Of a DNA stretch of 64,000 nt, positions 16,518 to 24,837 are shown piece by piece. Origin of the DNA: Pelethousia sp034933245 (GTDB lineage: Bacteria > Bacillota > Clostridia > Christensenellales > CAG-138); the NCBI GenBank assembly GCA_034933245.1, contig JAYFNX010000014.1, forward strand, positions 1 through 64,000, given 5' to 3'. Each line of letters starts with the position of its first letter. The stretch's first letter is position 1. The position numbers and the translations under genes are program-made. Below the pieces are notes generated by a model. That model was not told the DNA's origin. It saw only the letters and a program-made list of their open reading frames with translations, and searched no databases.

Positions 16518-17521
16518 AGAATTACGCCTTCCTCGCCCATCGTAAGTTCGCCTATGGGGTATGCTTCCACCCCATGGGCCCCAAGGGAAGCGACAGCCCT
16601 ATCCACCTGATTTGCGGGGAGAGTCACGGTCATCCCCACGCCCATATTGAAGGTGTTGAACATCTCGCGCTCCGCAATGCTACCCCAAGCCATGAGCATC
16701 CGGAATATAGGGGGTATCTTCAGGCTTTTTTTCTCGATGCGCGCCGTCAGCCCCGAGGAAAAGCTGCGCGGAATGTTTTCATAAAAGCCGCCGCCTGTAA
16801 TGTGGGCAATGGAATGCACCTGCGCCGCTTCCAGGAGAGCGAGGATGGGCTTTACGTAGATACGAGTGGGCGTAAGCAGCGCTTCGCCCAGGGTTTTGCC
16901 AAGATCCGGTAAATATTGGGAGAGCCGTACGAGATCCATGGGGATAAGCCTGCGAACCAGGGAAAAGCCGTTGGAATGGACGCCGGAGGACGGAAGTGCC
17001 AGGATAACGTCCCCTTTTTGGGCCCGGCTGTTGTCCAGCAGGGCGTTTTTTGCCACCTTGCCCACGCAAAAGCCTGCCAAGTCATATTCGCCTTCCGGAT
17101 AAAAGCCCGGCATCTCGGCCGTTTCGCCGCCGATCAGGGCGCAGCCCGCCTGGCGGCAGCCTTCCGCCACACCCTTTACGATGTCGGCAGCCACGGCGGG
17201 AATAAGCCGGCCGGTGGCAATATAGTCCAAGAAAAACAAGGGCTTTGCGCCATGGCAGACCACATCGTTTGCGCACATGGCCACGCAGTCGATTCCCACG
17301 GTATCATGCCTATCCATGGCAAAAGCCACCTTGAGTTTGGTGCCCACGCCGTCCGTGCCTGAAACCAGCACCTCCTCGCCCAAAGCGTACATGCCGCCAA
17401 AGGAGCCTAACCCCTGTAAAACGTTTTCATCAAAGGTGGTCGCAGCATGGGCCTTCATGCGGGAAACGGCTTCGTACCCCGCCTCTACGTTTACACCCGC
17501 ATCCTTATATGTATAAGCCAT
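16511..17521 (-). CDS. purM: Phosphoribosylformylglycinamidine cyclo-ligase
   Basis: A 336-residue AIR synthetase, which closes FGAM to AIR with ATP. Seen: YKDAGVNVEAGYEAV, the ATP loop VSGTDGVGTKLKVAF, DCVAMCANDVVCHGAKPLFF, LIGGETAEMPGFY, SGVHSNGFSLVR and HITGGGFYENIPR. ATG 17521 has GAAGGAGA directly upstream; the longer frame from 17539 does not. It starts 14 bases after purF. Confidence 0.96.
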   Translation of the reverse strand: MAYTYKDAGVNVEAGYEAVSRMKAHAATTFDENVLQGLGSFGGMYALGEEVLVSGTDGVGTKLKVAFAMDRHDTVGIDCVAMCANDVVCHGAKPLFFLDYIATGRLIPAVAADIVKGVAEGCRQAGCALIGGETAEMPGFYPEGEYDLAGFCVGKVAKNALLDNSRAQKGDVILALPSSGVHSNGFSLVRRLIPMDLVRLSQYLPDLGKTLGEALLTPTRIYVKPILALLEAAQVHSIAHITGGGFYENIPRSFSSGLTARIEKKSLKIPPIFRMLMAWGSIAEREMFNTFNMGVGMTVTLPANQVDRAVASLGAHGVEAYPIGELTMGEEGVILC

Positions 17522-17535
17522 ATACTCTCCTTCGT

Positions 17536-18990
17536 TCATCCAAGCATATTCTTTTTGCCGCAGTGCAGAAGTTCCGATACATCTGTGGGATACTTGCCGT
17601 TAAAGCATCCCGCGCAGAAATTGCAGGCGGCGCCCTCCACGGTTTTAAGCAGATCCTCAAAACTCAAGTAAGCGAGGGAATCCGCTCCTATGAATTTGCG
17701 AATTTCCTCCACGGAATGGTTCGCGCCGATGAGCTGCTCGTGGGACGAGGTGTCGATCCCCAAAAAGCAGGGGCTGGTTACAGGGGGCGAGCTTATGCGG
17801 ATATGCACCTCTTTTGCGCCTGCGGTCTTTAGCATTTCCACAATGCGCTTGGAGGTTGTGCCGCGCACGATGGAATCGTCCACCAAGAGCACACGCTTGC
17901 CCCGGACGCTCCGTTTGAGGGCGCTGAGCTTGAGGGACACGCCGATTTCACGCCTGCCCTGGGAGGGCTGGATGAACGTGCGGCCCACATAGCGGTTCTG
18001 GGCAAAAGCCATCACAAAGGGCAGGCCCGCCTGCCGGGCGTAGCCCATGGCGGCCGGCATGGCGGAATCCGGCACGGCCGTCACCACATCCGCTTCCGCC
18101 GGGGAAGCGATGGCCAGCAGCTCCCCCGCCCGTTCCCGGGCCTTGTGCACGGAGATCCCGTCGATATCGGAATCCGGCCGCGCAAAATATACATATTCAA
18201 AAATGCAGAGCGCCGTATCCTGCGCATGGGCCATCTGGTGGGACCGGAGTCCGTTTTTGTCCGCCACCACGATTTCCCCGGGGCGAATATCCCGGATAAA
18301 TTCGGCGCCTATGGTATCAAAGGCGCAGGATTCGGAGGATAGTACATAGGCATCATCCAACCTGCCCAGGGCTAGGGGGCGCACCCCAAGGGGATCGCGC
18401 ACACCCATAACCACATCGGGCGTCATGATGGTTAGGGCATAGCTACCCTCCATTTGCTCCGCCGCTTGGATTACGCCTTGCAAAATTCCGCTTTCGCTAT
18501 GGCTGGCGATGAGCGCGGCAACAACCTCGGAATCGATGGAGGTTTCAAAGCAAACGCCCCGATCTTCCAGCGCTTCCCGAAGCGCCTTTGCGTTGGTAAT
18601 GTTGCCATTATGGGCAAGGGCGAGCCGCCCCTGCGGGGAATCGATCACAACCGGCTGGGCGTTAAGCAACTGGCTATCCCCCATGGTGGAATACCGCACA
18701 TGGCCGATAGCCGACGCGGCGCCCATAAAATTTTCGAGTCCCTCCCGAAACTGCCCTTGCACCAACCCCATTGCTTTATGGGATTCGATCTGCCCATCCC
18801 GGACCACCGCTATGCCGGCGCTCTCCTGCCCGCGGTGCTGCAGCGACAAAAGGCCATAATATACAGCCTCCGCGGCATCTATGCCGCTTTGTCCGGAATA
18901 GATGCCGAAGACGCCGCATTCCTCATGCATACAGTCGCCATCGGGTTTGCGCCTCTCATAGGGCTCAGGCAAGCGGATATTGCGTGGCAT
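17536..18990 (-). CDS. purF: Amidophosphoribosyltransferase
   Basis: A 484-residue PurF, the first committed enzyme, making phosphoribosylamine from PRPP and glutamine. A 24-residue propeptide precedes the catalytic Cys25 in CGVFGIYSG, followed by LQHRGQESAGI. The PRPP loop is VLLVDDSIVRGTT. The C-terminal CNFCAGCFNGKYPTD has the Cys ligands of the Fe-S cluster found in the B. subtilis type, consistent with an anaerobe and oxygen-sensitive maturation. Start ATG 18990 lies one base after the purC stop codon, with GGGAGA inside the end of purC. Confidence 0.96.
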   Translation of the reverse strand: MPRNIRLPEPYERRKPDGDCMHEECGVFGIYSGQSGIDAAEAVYYGLLSLQHRGQESAGIAVVRDGQIESHKAMGLVQGQFREGLENFMGAASAIGHVRYSTMGDSQLLNAQPVVIDSPQGRLALAHNGNITNAKALREALEDRGVCFETSIDSEVVAALIASHSESGILQGVIQAAEQMEGSYALTIMTPDVVMGVRDPLGVRPLALGRLDDAYVLSSESCAFDTIGAEFIRDIRPGEIVVADKNGLRSHQMAHAQDTALCIFEYVYFARPDSDIDGISVHKARERAGELLAIASPAEADVVTAVPDSAMPAAMGYARQAGLPFVMAFAQNRYVGRTFIQPSQGRREIGVSLKLSALKRSVRGKRVLLVDDSIVRGTTSKRIVEMLKTAGAKEVHIRISSPPVTSPCFLGIDTSSHEQLIGANHSVEEIRKFIGADSLAYLSFEDLLKTVEGAACNFCAGCFNGKYPTDVSELLHCGKKNMLG

Positions 18991-18991
18991 A

Positions 18992-19699
18992 TTATTCTCC
19001 CATCAGCCTTTTAATAATTTCCCGGTAAGCTTCCTCCACCTCACCCAAGTCTTGGCGGAATCTATCCTTATCCAACTTCTTGCCCGTTGCCATATCCCAA
19101 TAGCGGCAGGTATCGGGCGAGATTTCGTCCGCAAGCACAACCTCGCCATGGAAGCGGCCGAACTCCAGCTTAAAATCAATCAGCTCAATTCCCAAGCCCG
19201 CAAGATATTGGCGCAGGATGTCGTTTATGCGGAAGGCGTATTCCTTCACCTTTTCCATTTCCTCGTCGGTAGCCAGCTTGAGGGCGCGGATATAATAGGA
19301 ATTGATGAACGGATCGCCCAAGGCATCGTTTTTATAGCTATACTCCAGAATCGTACATGCCAGGTCCGTCCCCTCGGGAACACCCACGCGCTTGGAAAAG
19401 CTGCCCGCCGCCCGGTTTCGCACAATGACCTCCACGGGCAGGATTTCCACGCGCTTCACCGCGGTCTCCCTATCCGAAAGCTGCTCCAGATAATGGGTTG
19501 GAATGCCGTTCTTATCAAGCAGGCGGAAAAAATGATTGGAGACCTTGTTGTTCACAACGCCTTTGCCCATGATTGTGCCTTTTTTGAGACCGTTGAACGC
19601 CGTTGCGTCATCCTTATAATCCACGATTAAAACATCCGGGTTGTCGGTGGCGTACACCCTCTTCGCTTTGCCCTCGTAAATTTGCTCCATCTTTTTCAT
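18992..19699 (-). CDS. purC: SAICAR synthetase
   Basis: A 235-residue enzyme joining aspartate to CAIR. Seen: IYEGKAKRVYATDNPD, DDATAFNGLKK, EVIVRNRAAGSF, the substrate loop LIDFKLEFGRF and LADEISPDTCRYWD. Its start overlaps the purE stop by four bases (ATGA), and its stop nearly abuts the purF start. purB, which acts next, is not in the window. Confidence 0.96.
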   Translation of the reverse strand: MKKMEQIYEGKAKRVYATDNPDVLIVDYKDDATAFNGLKKGTIMGKGVVNNKVSNHFFRLLDKNGIPTHYLEQLSDRETAVKRVEILPVEVIVRNRAAGSFSKRVGVPEGTDLACTILEYSYKNDALGDPFINSYYIRALKLATDEEMEKVKEYAFRINDILRQYLAGLGIELIDFKLEFGRFHGEVVLADEISPDTCRYWDMATGKKLDKDRFRQDLGEVEEAYREIIKRLMGE

Positions 19700-20193
19700 A
19701 TATTTTCAATCTCCTTTCGCAACGCCGAGTCTGCCTCGGCGGCTTTTTCTTTCATATCCCGGCTATAACGCGCCAGCTTCTGCGCCAGCTCCGGGGAATC
19801 GACAGCCAGCATCCGAATGGCCAGAAGGGCCGCATTGGCCGCTCCGTTGATGGCTACGGTTGCAACGGGGATACCCTTTGGCATCTGCACGGTAGATAAG
19901 AGTGCGTCCAACCCGCCCAGATCCGCAGAGTGGACGGGCACGCCGATGACGGGCAAAAGCGTATGGGATGCAAGAACGCCGGCAAGATGCGCCGCTTTTC
20001 CCGCAAGGGCAATCATGACGCCGTAGCCTTCTTCGGCGGCAGAACGGCCAAAATCGGCAACCGCTTCCGGCGACCTGTGGGCCGACAGAATGCGGCCGCT
20101 GGCTGGTACACCAAAATTTTTAAGAACTTCAAGGGCTTCCCTTGCGATGGGCAAGTCGGAAGCGCTTCCCATAATGACCGCGACCTTTTTCAT
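19696..20193 (-). CDS. purE: N5-CAIR mutase
   Basis: A 165-residue PurE. Seen: VAVIMGSASDLPIA, the active-site loop ILSAHRSPE, and IALAGKAAHLAGVLA. No purK is in the operon; PurE proteins with AGKAAHL are common in Clostridia, and whether this one uses N5-CAIR or AIR plus CO2 is not decided by the sequence. Ribosome site GAGGAGA lies at 20201-20207. A strong terminator ends about 20 bases upstream of the ATG, leaving no room for a promoter between the regulator gene and purE. Confidence 0.94.
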   Translation of the reverse strand: MKKVAVIMGSASDLPIAREALEVLKNFGVPASGRILSAHRSPEAVADFGRSAAEEGYGVMIALAGKAAHLAGVLASHTLLPVIGVPVHSADLGGLDALLSTVQMPKGIPVATVAINGAANAALLAIRMLAVDSPELAQKLARYSRDMKEKAAEADSALRKEIENI

Positions 20194-20220
20194 TTAATAA
20201 TCTCCTCTGTGTCAAAAATT

Positions 20221-20249
20221 AAAAAGGATCCGTGCACGGAGCCGGATCC
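20221..20249 (-). terminator. Terminator/attenuator between gntR and purE
   Basis: On the minus strand, GGATCCG (20249-20243) pairs with CGGATCC (20232-20226), followed by TTTTTAATTTTT (20225-20214). The stem starts inside the stop codon of the regulator gene. An alternative palindrome TCCGTGCACGGA overlaps the same stem, so two exclusive folds are possible. Confidence 0.82.
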
Positions 20250-20980
20250 TAAAATTTCTTGCGCATAAGCGTGTGCTTGATGACGCCACCTATGTAGTAT
20301 TGCGGGGAATAGAGCATGGGCGCGCCAGCAATATCATAATTTAATTCGTCCATATATAAGAGAGGCGTACCTTCGGGTATGCCAAACACGTCGGCCAGGC
20401 CCGCATCCGCGCAGGCAGGGCAAATTTCCGTTATATCCATATAGGGTTCAACATGGCAAAACCGTTTGAGAAAGGAAAAGATGGGTTCCCGAAAATCCGC
20501 CTCGGAATAGGAGGCATCCTTTACCAGGGAAAGGGGGATATAATCCCGGCAATAAATGGCGGGGGTTTCGCTTGCGCCAACCAAGCGGGAAACGCAAAGC
20601 ACCGCAGCTTCCGCGGGGAGGCCAAGGCGCTCGGCTATTGCCTCCTCCGCACCAATCGTTTCATACTTAACCGAAAGCAGACGCGGTGCATAGCCGGACT
20701 GGCGAATCATATCCGTAAATTCAATCTCCATGTCCATCCGCACCTTGATGGCGAGCACATGGCGGTTTATGATCGTACCCACGCCATGGCGGCGGGTAAT
20801 AAATCCTTCCCGTTCGAGCTGCGCAAGGCTGTCCCGCAATTGGGTACGGCTTATGTTAAGCCGGGCGGCCAAAACGTTCTCACGCGGCAGCTTTTCCGAA
20901 TGGCGGTAAGCGCCCTCCGTCATATCTTCCAAAAGCTTCATGCGCACAGATTGCATTTGTGCGTGTTCGCCCAATTCCAC
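20249..20980 (-). CDS. GntR/UTRA regulator leading the purine operon
   Basis: A 243-residue HutC-type GntR regulator: winged HTH at ~15-75 (LPRENVLAARLNISRTQLRD, GFITRRHGVGT) and a UTRA ligand-binding domain at ~95-240 (SRLVGASETPAIYCRDYIP, ILYLDEL-like LLYMDELNYD). GTG 20980 is chosen because AAGGAG stands nine bases before it. The upstream ATG 21058 falls about where transcription should begin from the promoter at 21059-21087, so it is unlikely. Tandem palindromes in its leader suggest autoregulation. Its position suggests control of purine genes, but the ligand is unknown. Confidence 0.82.
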   Translation of the reverse strand: MELGEHAQMQSVRMKLLEDMTEGAYRHSEKLPRENVLAARLNISRTQLRDSLAQLEREGFITRRHGVGTIINRHVLAIKVRMDMEIEFTDMIRQSGYAPRLLSVKYETIGAEEAIAERLGLPAEAAVLCVSRLVGASETPAIYCRDYIPLSLVKDASYSEADFREPIFSFLKRFCHVEPYMDITEICPACADAGLADVFGIPEGTPLLYMDELNYDIAGAPMLYSPQYYIGGVIKHTLMRKKF

Positions 20981-21020
20981 AGCCGCGTTCTCCTTGCATA
21001 TCCATAATTGGCATCGCCGA

Positions 21021-21048
21021 AAAGGTAATACCTCAAAGGTAATACCTT
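21021..21048. promoter_or_regulatory. Tandem palindromic operator
   Basis: Two copies of AAAGGTAATACCT (21021-21033 and 21035-21047), each containing the dyad AGGTA-N-TACCT, at 14-bp spacing. They lie just downstream of the predicted start of transcription of the gntR-pur operon, a typical repressor roadblock position. Confidence 0.65.
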
Positions 21049-21058
21049 CGAGGTTCAT

Positions 21059-21087
21059 AGTGTAACATGTTCCACGGCGTTTGTAAA
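21059..21087 (-). promoter_or_regulatory. Promoter of the gntR-pur operon
   Basis: Minus strand: -35 TTTACA (21087-21082), 17-bp spacer, -10 TACACT (21064-21059). Start of transcription expected near 21052, about 70 bases before the chosen GTG. Confidence 0.7.
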
Positions 21088-21143
21088 GCGCTATTTTGAC
21101 TCCCCGCAGAAGCGAGCATTTCTTCCTCCATTATGCAGGAGCA

Positions 21144-21172
21144 TTGTATGGGTAATATCCCTATGATAGAAT
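21144..21172 (+). promoter_or_regulatory. Promoter of the macro/NUDIX pair
   Basis: -35 TTGTAT (21144-21149), 17-bp spacer, -10 TAGAAT (21167-21172), divergent from the purine operon promoter. Confidence 0.6.
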
Positions 21173-21243
21173 AAACCATAGAATGGAATTTGGGGCCGTT
21201 GCGGCCCATACCCGGTTGTTTCAAGCCATGGGAGGATAGGCAT

Positions 21244-21762
21244 ATGAAGATTGAGATTAGGAAAGGCGATATCACAAAGCAACAGGTGGATGCCATTGTA
21301 AATGCCGCAAACCCTTCCCTTCTGGGGGGAGGCGGTGTGGACGGGGCCATCCACCGGGCTGCGGGGAAGGGACTTCTTGCCGAATGCCGCACGCTAAACG
21401 GCTGCCAAACCGGGGAAGCAAAAATTACAAAGGGATATAACCTCCCCGCCCGGTATGTCATTCATACGCCCGGCCCCGTTTGGCATGGGGGTGGCCACGG
21501 CGAAGCGGAACTTTTACGGAACAGTTACCTTAACTGCCTTGCCCTGGCTGCGGCGCATGGATGCCAAAGCGTTGCTTTCCCCTCCATCAGCACGGGGGTT
21601 TATGGGTATCCCGTAGAGCAGGCGAGCCTCGTGGCCCTGCGGGCGATGCGGGATTTTGACGATATTCAGGGGATCATCCAAACGGTGATTATCGTCTGTT
21701 TTGATGAAAAGACCTATGAGGCCTACGTTTCTGCCATGCAAACAACAGGAACCCCAGCATGA
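21244..21762 (+). CDS. Macro-domain protein (ADP-ribose binding/hydrolase)
   Basis: A 172-residue single macro domain of the YmdB/MacroD type. Seen: KGDITKQQVDAIVNAANPSL, the catalytic loop GGGGVDGAIHRAAG, GEAKITKGYNLPARYVIHTPGP and FPSISTGVYGYP. Such proteins hydrolyse O-acetyl-ADP-ribose or remove ADP-ribose from proteins. ATG 21244 follows GGAGG at about 21231. The next gene, a NUDIX hydrolase, overlaps by four bases. Confidence 0.92.
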   Translation: MKIEIRKGDITKQQVDAIVNAANPSLLGGGGVDGAIHRAAGKGLLAECRTLNGCQTGEAKITKGYNLPARYVIHTPGPVWHGGGHGEAELLRNSYLNCLALAAAHGCQSVAFPSISTGVYGYPVEQASLVALRAMRDFDDIQGIIQTVIIVCFDEKTYEAYVSAMQTTGTPA

Positions 21763-22142
21763 CCGAGGTGGTAGCCGCCCTGCTATGGGATGGGGACCGG
21801 TTCCTCATCTGCCGGCGCCCGGCCCATAAGGCGCGTCCGTTTCTATGGGAGTTTGTGGGGGGAAAGGTTGAAGATGGGGAAACCAAAGAGCAAGCCCTTA
21901 TCCGGGAATGCCGGGAAGAGCTTGCCATCACGGTGCGGGTGGAATCCGTGTTTATGGAAGTGGTGCATGCATACCCGGATTTAACAGTATGCCTTACCCT
22001 CTATCACGCCGCTATTGCCGAAGGGGTTCCGCAGGCGCTGGAGCACCTTGCCATCCGCTGGATCACGATCCACGAGATCCCCGAATATGATTTTTGCCCG
22101 GCGGATGAGCAGATTCTTCTGCGGCTCCAAGCCCTTGCCTAA
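21759..22142 (+). CDS. NUDIX hydrolase (MutT-like)
   Basis: A 127-residue NUDIX hydrolase. The NUDIX box reads GGKVEDGETKEQALIRECRE then ELAI; the last Gly of the consensus is Ala. The short length and WEFVGGKVE are typical of (deoxy)nucleoside triphosphate diphosphohydrolases of the MutT/NudG group (8-oxo- or 5-methyl-dNTP). Coupled to the macro-domain gene by ATGA, it might instead act on ADP-ribose released by its partner; the sequence does not decide. Confidence 0.9.
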   Translation: MTEVVAALLWDGDRFLICRRPAHKARPFLWEFVGGKVEDGETKEQALIRECREELAITVRVESVFMEVVHAYPDLTVCLTLYHAAIAEGVPQALEHLAIRWITIHEIPEYDFCPADEQILLRLQALA

Positions 22143-22190
22143 GCGGGCGCTGCTCTCCGCCTTATGACTTTGCTCGGCGCAAGATGCATC

Positions 22191-23087
22191 CTAACGGCTT
22201 GTTCGCTCCAAGGCGAGGCCGTGTTTTTGCGCCGCCTTGCACGAGAGCAGCTCTCCGAAAGCCGCGCCGCCCAGAATCAGCATGGCGCCCAATATTTGCG
22301 CCGCGTTCATCTTTTCTTTTAGAAAAAGGCCGGAAAATACCACCGCGGCAAGGGGTTCTAGATAACCGCAGACTGCTACGCTCTGGACGGGGAGCTCCCC
22401 GATGGAAGAAAAATAGAAAAAACATCCCACGCCCGTGTTGACAATGCCAAGAATTAGAATAGGCGATAAGCTACCCGGTGCAACCCGGATGGTAAAGCCC
22501 TGTTTGGCAAGCAAAAAAAGCGCAACGGTTAGAAAGCTTGCGATTACTTGCACCATGGCGTTTTCCAGCCCGGACATGTTTTTTGCCTTTTTGTTGAAAA
22601 CCACCATCACGGCATACAGTACGGCGGACATGAGGCCGCAGAACAGACCCCAGGGGCTTTTGCCCACAGCGGTGCCCTGGGTATTTATGCAAACCATGCC
22701 GACCAACACCCCAAATAGGCCAATACCCTTTGCCCAGGTCAGCTTCTCCTTAAAGAGAACCGGCGAGAGGGCCATAACGATCACCGGGCCGCAGTAGTAA
22801 GCAAGCGAAGCCATGCCTACTCCTATCTGCCGATATGCTTCATACAGAAAAATCCAGCTTGCGCCCATTGCCGCGCCGGAAGCTGCTATATAGGCCATGT
22901 GCGTTCCGTTTTTTAGAAAGTTCCACTTGCGGCCCGCTATGCTAAACGCCAAGATTAAAAATAAACTGCCAAGAAGGGTTCTTGCAAACACGATTTCATA
23001 GCTGCTCAGTGCGATCTGGCTAGCGACAATTCCATTGAATCCAAAGATAAGCAACGATCCAATGTATTTCCCATATGCTTTCCCCAT
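22191..23087 (-). CDS. DMT-superfamily (EamA) exporter
   Basis: A 298-residue membrane protein with about ten helices in two EamA repeats (first ~5-140, second ~150-285), with conserved pieces such as SLAYYCGPVIVMALSP and GYLEPLAAVVFSGLFLKEK. EamA proteins export amino acids or metabolites. It is divergent from a LysR regulator 123 bases away, the classic arrangement for regulator and target. SD-like AAGGACGGGG precedes the ATG. Confidence 0.85.
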   Translation of the reverse strand: MGKAYGKYIGSLLIFGFNGIVASQIALSSYEIVFARTLLGSLFLILAFSIAGRKWNFLKNGTHMAYIAASGAAMGASWIFLYEAYRQIGVGMASLAYYCGPVIVMALSPVLFKEKLTWAKGIGLFGVLVGMVCINTQGTAVGKSPWGLFCGLMSAVLYAVMVVFNKKAKNMSGLENAMVQVIASFLTVALFLLAKQGFTIRVAPGSLSPILILGIVNTGVGCFFYFSSIGELPVQSVAVCGYLEPLAAVVFSGLFLKEKMNAAQILGAMLILGGAAFGELLSCKAAQKHGLALERTSR

Positions 23088-23133
23088 TTTTGCCCCGTCC
23101 TTTTTCCTTGAAATCGAACAGGATTACTATATC

Positions 23134-23147
23134 ATAGCTCATTCTAT
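23134..23147. promoter_or_regulatory. LysR-type box candidate
   Basis: ATAG-N6-CTAT dyad in the 123-bp divergent region between the DMT exporter and the LysR gene. On the minus strand it sits in the spacer of a TTGTTT/TATGAT promoter candidate for the exporter. Confidence 0.45.
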
Positions 23148-23210
23148 AACAAAAACAAATCTTTTTAATGCTTTTTATGATAATATGGAATGGAAGTAGG
23201 GAGGTGTTTC

Positions 23211-24101
23211 ATGAGCATACAAAAATATAGGGCTTTCGTGAAAACCGTGCATTACGGCAGCTTTACCAAGGCGGCCGAAGCGCTGAATTACACCCAGTCC
23301 GGCGTAAGCCGCATGATTGGTGATTTGGAAACGGAATGGGGCGTTTCTTTGCTGGAGCGCAGCCGGGCCGGTATCAGCCTCACCTCGGACGGGTTAACGC
23401 TGCTGCCTTTGCTGCAGCGCATCTGCGCGGAACAGGAAGCGCTTTTGGCGCAGGTAGAAAACCTGCACGGCATGCAGTCCGGTCTAATCCGCATCGGCAC
23501 GTTTTCCAGCGTGGCAACCCACTGGCTGCCAAACATGATTAAGCGCTTTCGAGGCGACTATCCCAAAATCGATTTTGAGCTTCTACTGGGAGATTATACG
23601 GAAATTGAAAGCTGGGTGCAGGAAGGCCGGGTGGATTTCGGATTTTTGCGGCTTCCCGTCAATTTGGAGTTGGAAACCATATCCCTGGAAAAGGACCGTT
23701 TGCTCGTGGTGCTTCCAGAGGACCATCCCTTGGCAAATTGTGAAAAGTTTCCTATGAAGGAATTGGAAAAAAGTCCTTTTATGCTGCTGGAAAAGGGCGT
23801 AAACGCCGAAATTTCGGCCATTTTCGAACGGAATCAACTGGTTCCCCAAGTGCATTTTACAACCTGGGACGACTATGCCATCATGTCCATGGTGGAGAAC
23901 GGGCTGGGTATCAGCATCCTGCCGGAACTGATTCTCCAGCGTATCCCCTACCGTATCATCACCAAAGAACTGGAGATGCCGGCCTATCGAACCATTGGCA
24001 TTGCCATGCGCAGTCAAAAGACCCTTTCCCTTGCCCCACGGCGCTTTTTGGAATATTTGCCGTATCGGAAGAAGTTGCGCACACCATGGCCGCATCCGTA
24101 G
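23211..24101 (+). CDS. LysR-family transcriptional regulator
   Basis: A 296-residue LysR regulator: N-terminal winged HTH at ~1-60 (YGSFTKAAEALNYTQSGVSR, LLERSRAGISLTSDG) and a periplasmic-binding-like effector domain at ~90-290 (IRIGTFSSVATHWLP, ENGLGISILPELIL). ATG 23211 follows AGGGAGGTG; an in-frame upstream ATG at 23190 is ignored. Probably controls the divergent exporter and itself. Confidence 0.92.
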   Translation: MSIQKYRAFVKTVHYGSFTKAAEALNYTQSGVSRMIGDLETEWGVSLLERSRAGISLTSDGLTLLPLLQRICAEQEALLAQVENLHGMQSGLIRIGTFSSVATHWLPNMIKRFRGDYPKIDFELLLGDYTEIESWVQEGRVDFGFLRLPVNLELETISLEKDRLLVVLPEDHPLANCEKFPMKELEKSPFMLLEKGVNAEISAIFERNQLVPQVHFTTWDDYAIMSMVENGLGISILPELILQRIPYRIITKELEMPAYRTIGIAMRSQKTLSLAPRRFLEYLPYRKKLRTPWPHP

Positions 24102-24137
24102 AATCCGGCCTAACCTTGAAACAACCGGGCGGTATTA

Positions 24138-24833
24138 TCATGCGCCTTGGTCATGCCCTTCAAACAGCTCGCCGTCCACAATGCGCACCACGCGAGCCGC
24201 ATGGCTTGCCACCTGCAGATCATGGGTAATTATTACGATGGTGTGCCCCATTTCATGGAGCTGGCGGAAAAGCTTGAGCACCTCTTTGCCGGTGTTGCTG
24301 TCCAACGCGCCGGTGGGCTCATCGGCTAAAAGCAACCGGGGCTGGCCAACCAGCGCCCGGGCAATGGCGACTCGCTGCTGCTGCCCGCCCGAAAGGGCAT
24401 TGGGCTTATGGCTTAGCCTGGCGCTCATTCCCAGCATATCCAGCTTTTCCAGAGAGCAGCGCTGGGCCTCCTGCCGGGACATGCCCCGTACCAGCAGGGG
24501 CATCATCACGTTTTGGAGCACGTTGTAGCGGGGCAGCAAATGATACCGTTGAAAGATGAAGCCTATCAGCCTGTTGCGCAGCAAGGCCAGTTGTTCTTCG
24601 TTCATCGTCTCTGTTGGAATTCCCGCCAGAGAATAGCGCCCTTTTTGGAAATCGTCCATGCAGCCGATGATGTTCATCAGCGTGCTTTTTCCGCTGCCCG
24701 ATGGCCCCAGCACGGCCAAATATTCCCCTTGATCCACGGTAAGCGTGATGCCCCGCAGCACCTCCAACTGCTCCTCGCCAACCTGATAATATTTGTGAAT
24801 ATCTTGGCAATGAATAATATGCTCCGCGCCCAT
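24138..24833 (-). CDS. ABC transporter ATPase (MacB/LolD-like)
   Basis: A 231-residue ATPase. Walker A GPSGSGKST, Q-loop in FIFQRYHLLPRY, signature LSGGQQQRVAIARAL, Walker B LLLADEPTGALD and switch His in ITHD. The LolD/MacB-type insert is present. It is the last gene of an operon adaptor-permease-lipoprotein-ATPase and begins just after the lipoprotein stop. It should energise the FtsX-fold permease two genes upstream. Confidence 0.94.
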   Translation of the reverse strand: MGAEHIIHCQDIHKYYQVGEEQLEVLRGITLTVDQGEYLAVLGPSGSGKSTLMNIIGCMDDFQKGRYSLAGIPTETMNEEQLALLRNRLIGFIFQRYHLLPRYNVLQNVMMPLLVRGMSRQEAQRCSLEKLDMLGMSARLSHKPNALSGGQQQRVAIARALVGQPRLLLADEPTGALDSNTGKEVLKLFRQLHEMGHTIVIITHDLQVASHAARVVRIVDGELFEGHDQGA

Positions 24834-24837
24834 GATG

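Noticed and set aside
20210..20215. TTGACA on the minus strand before purE, as a promoter
   Set aside because: The matching -10 position would fall inside purE and reads TGAAAA, so it is not a usable promoter.
21059..21243. Possible purine or other riboswitch before the purine operon
   Set aside because: The leader after the predicted start is only about 70 bases and consists mainly of the tandem palindromes; no riboswitch core is visible.
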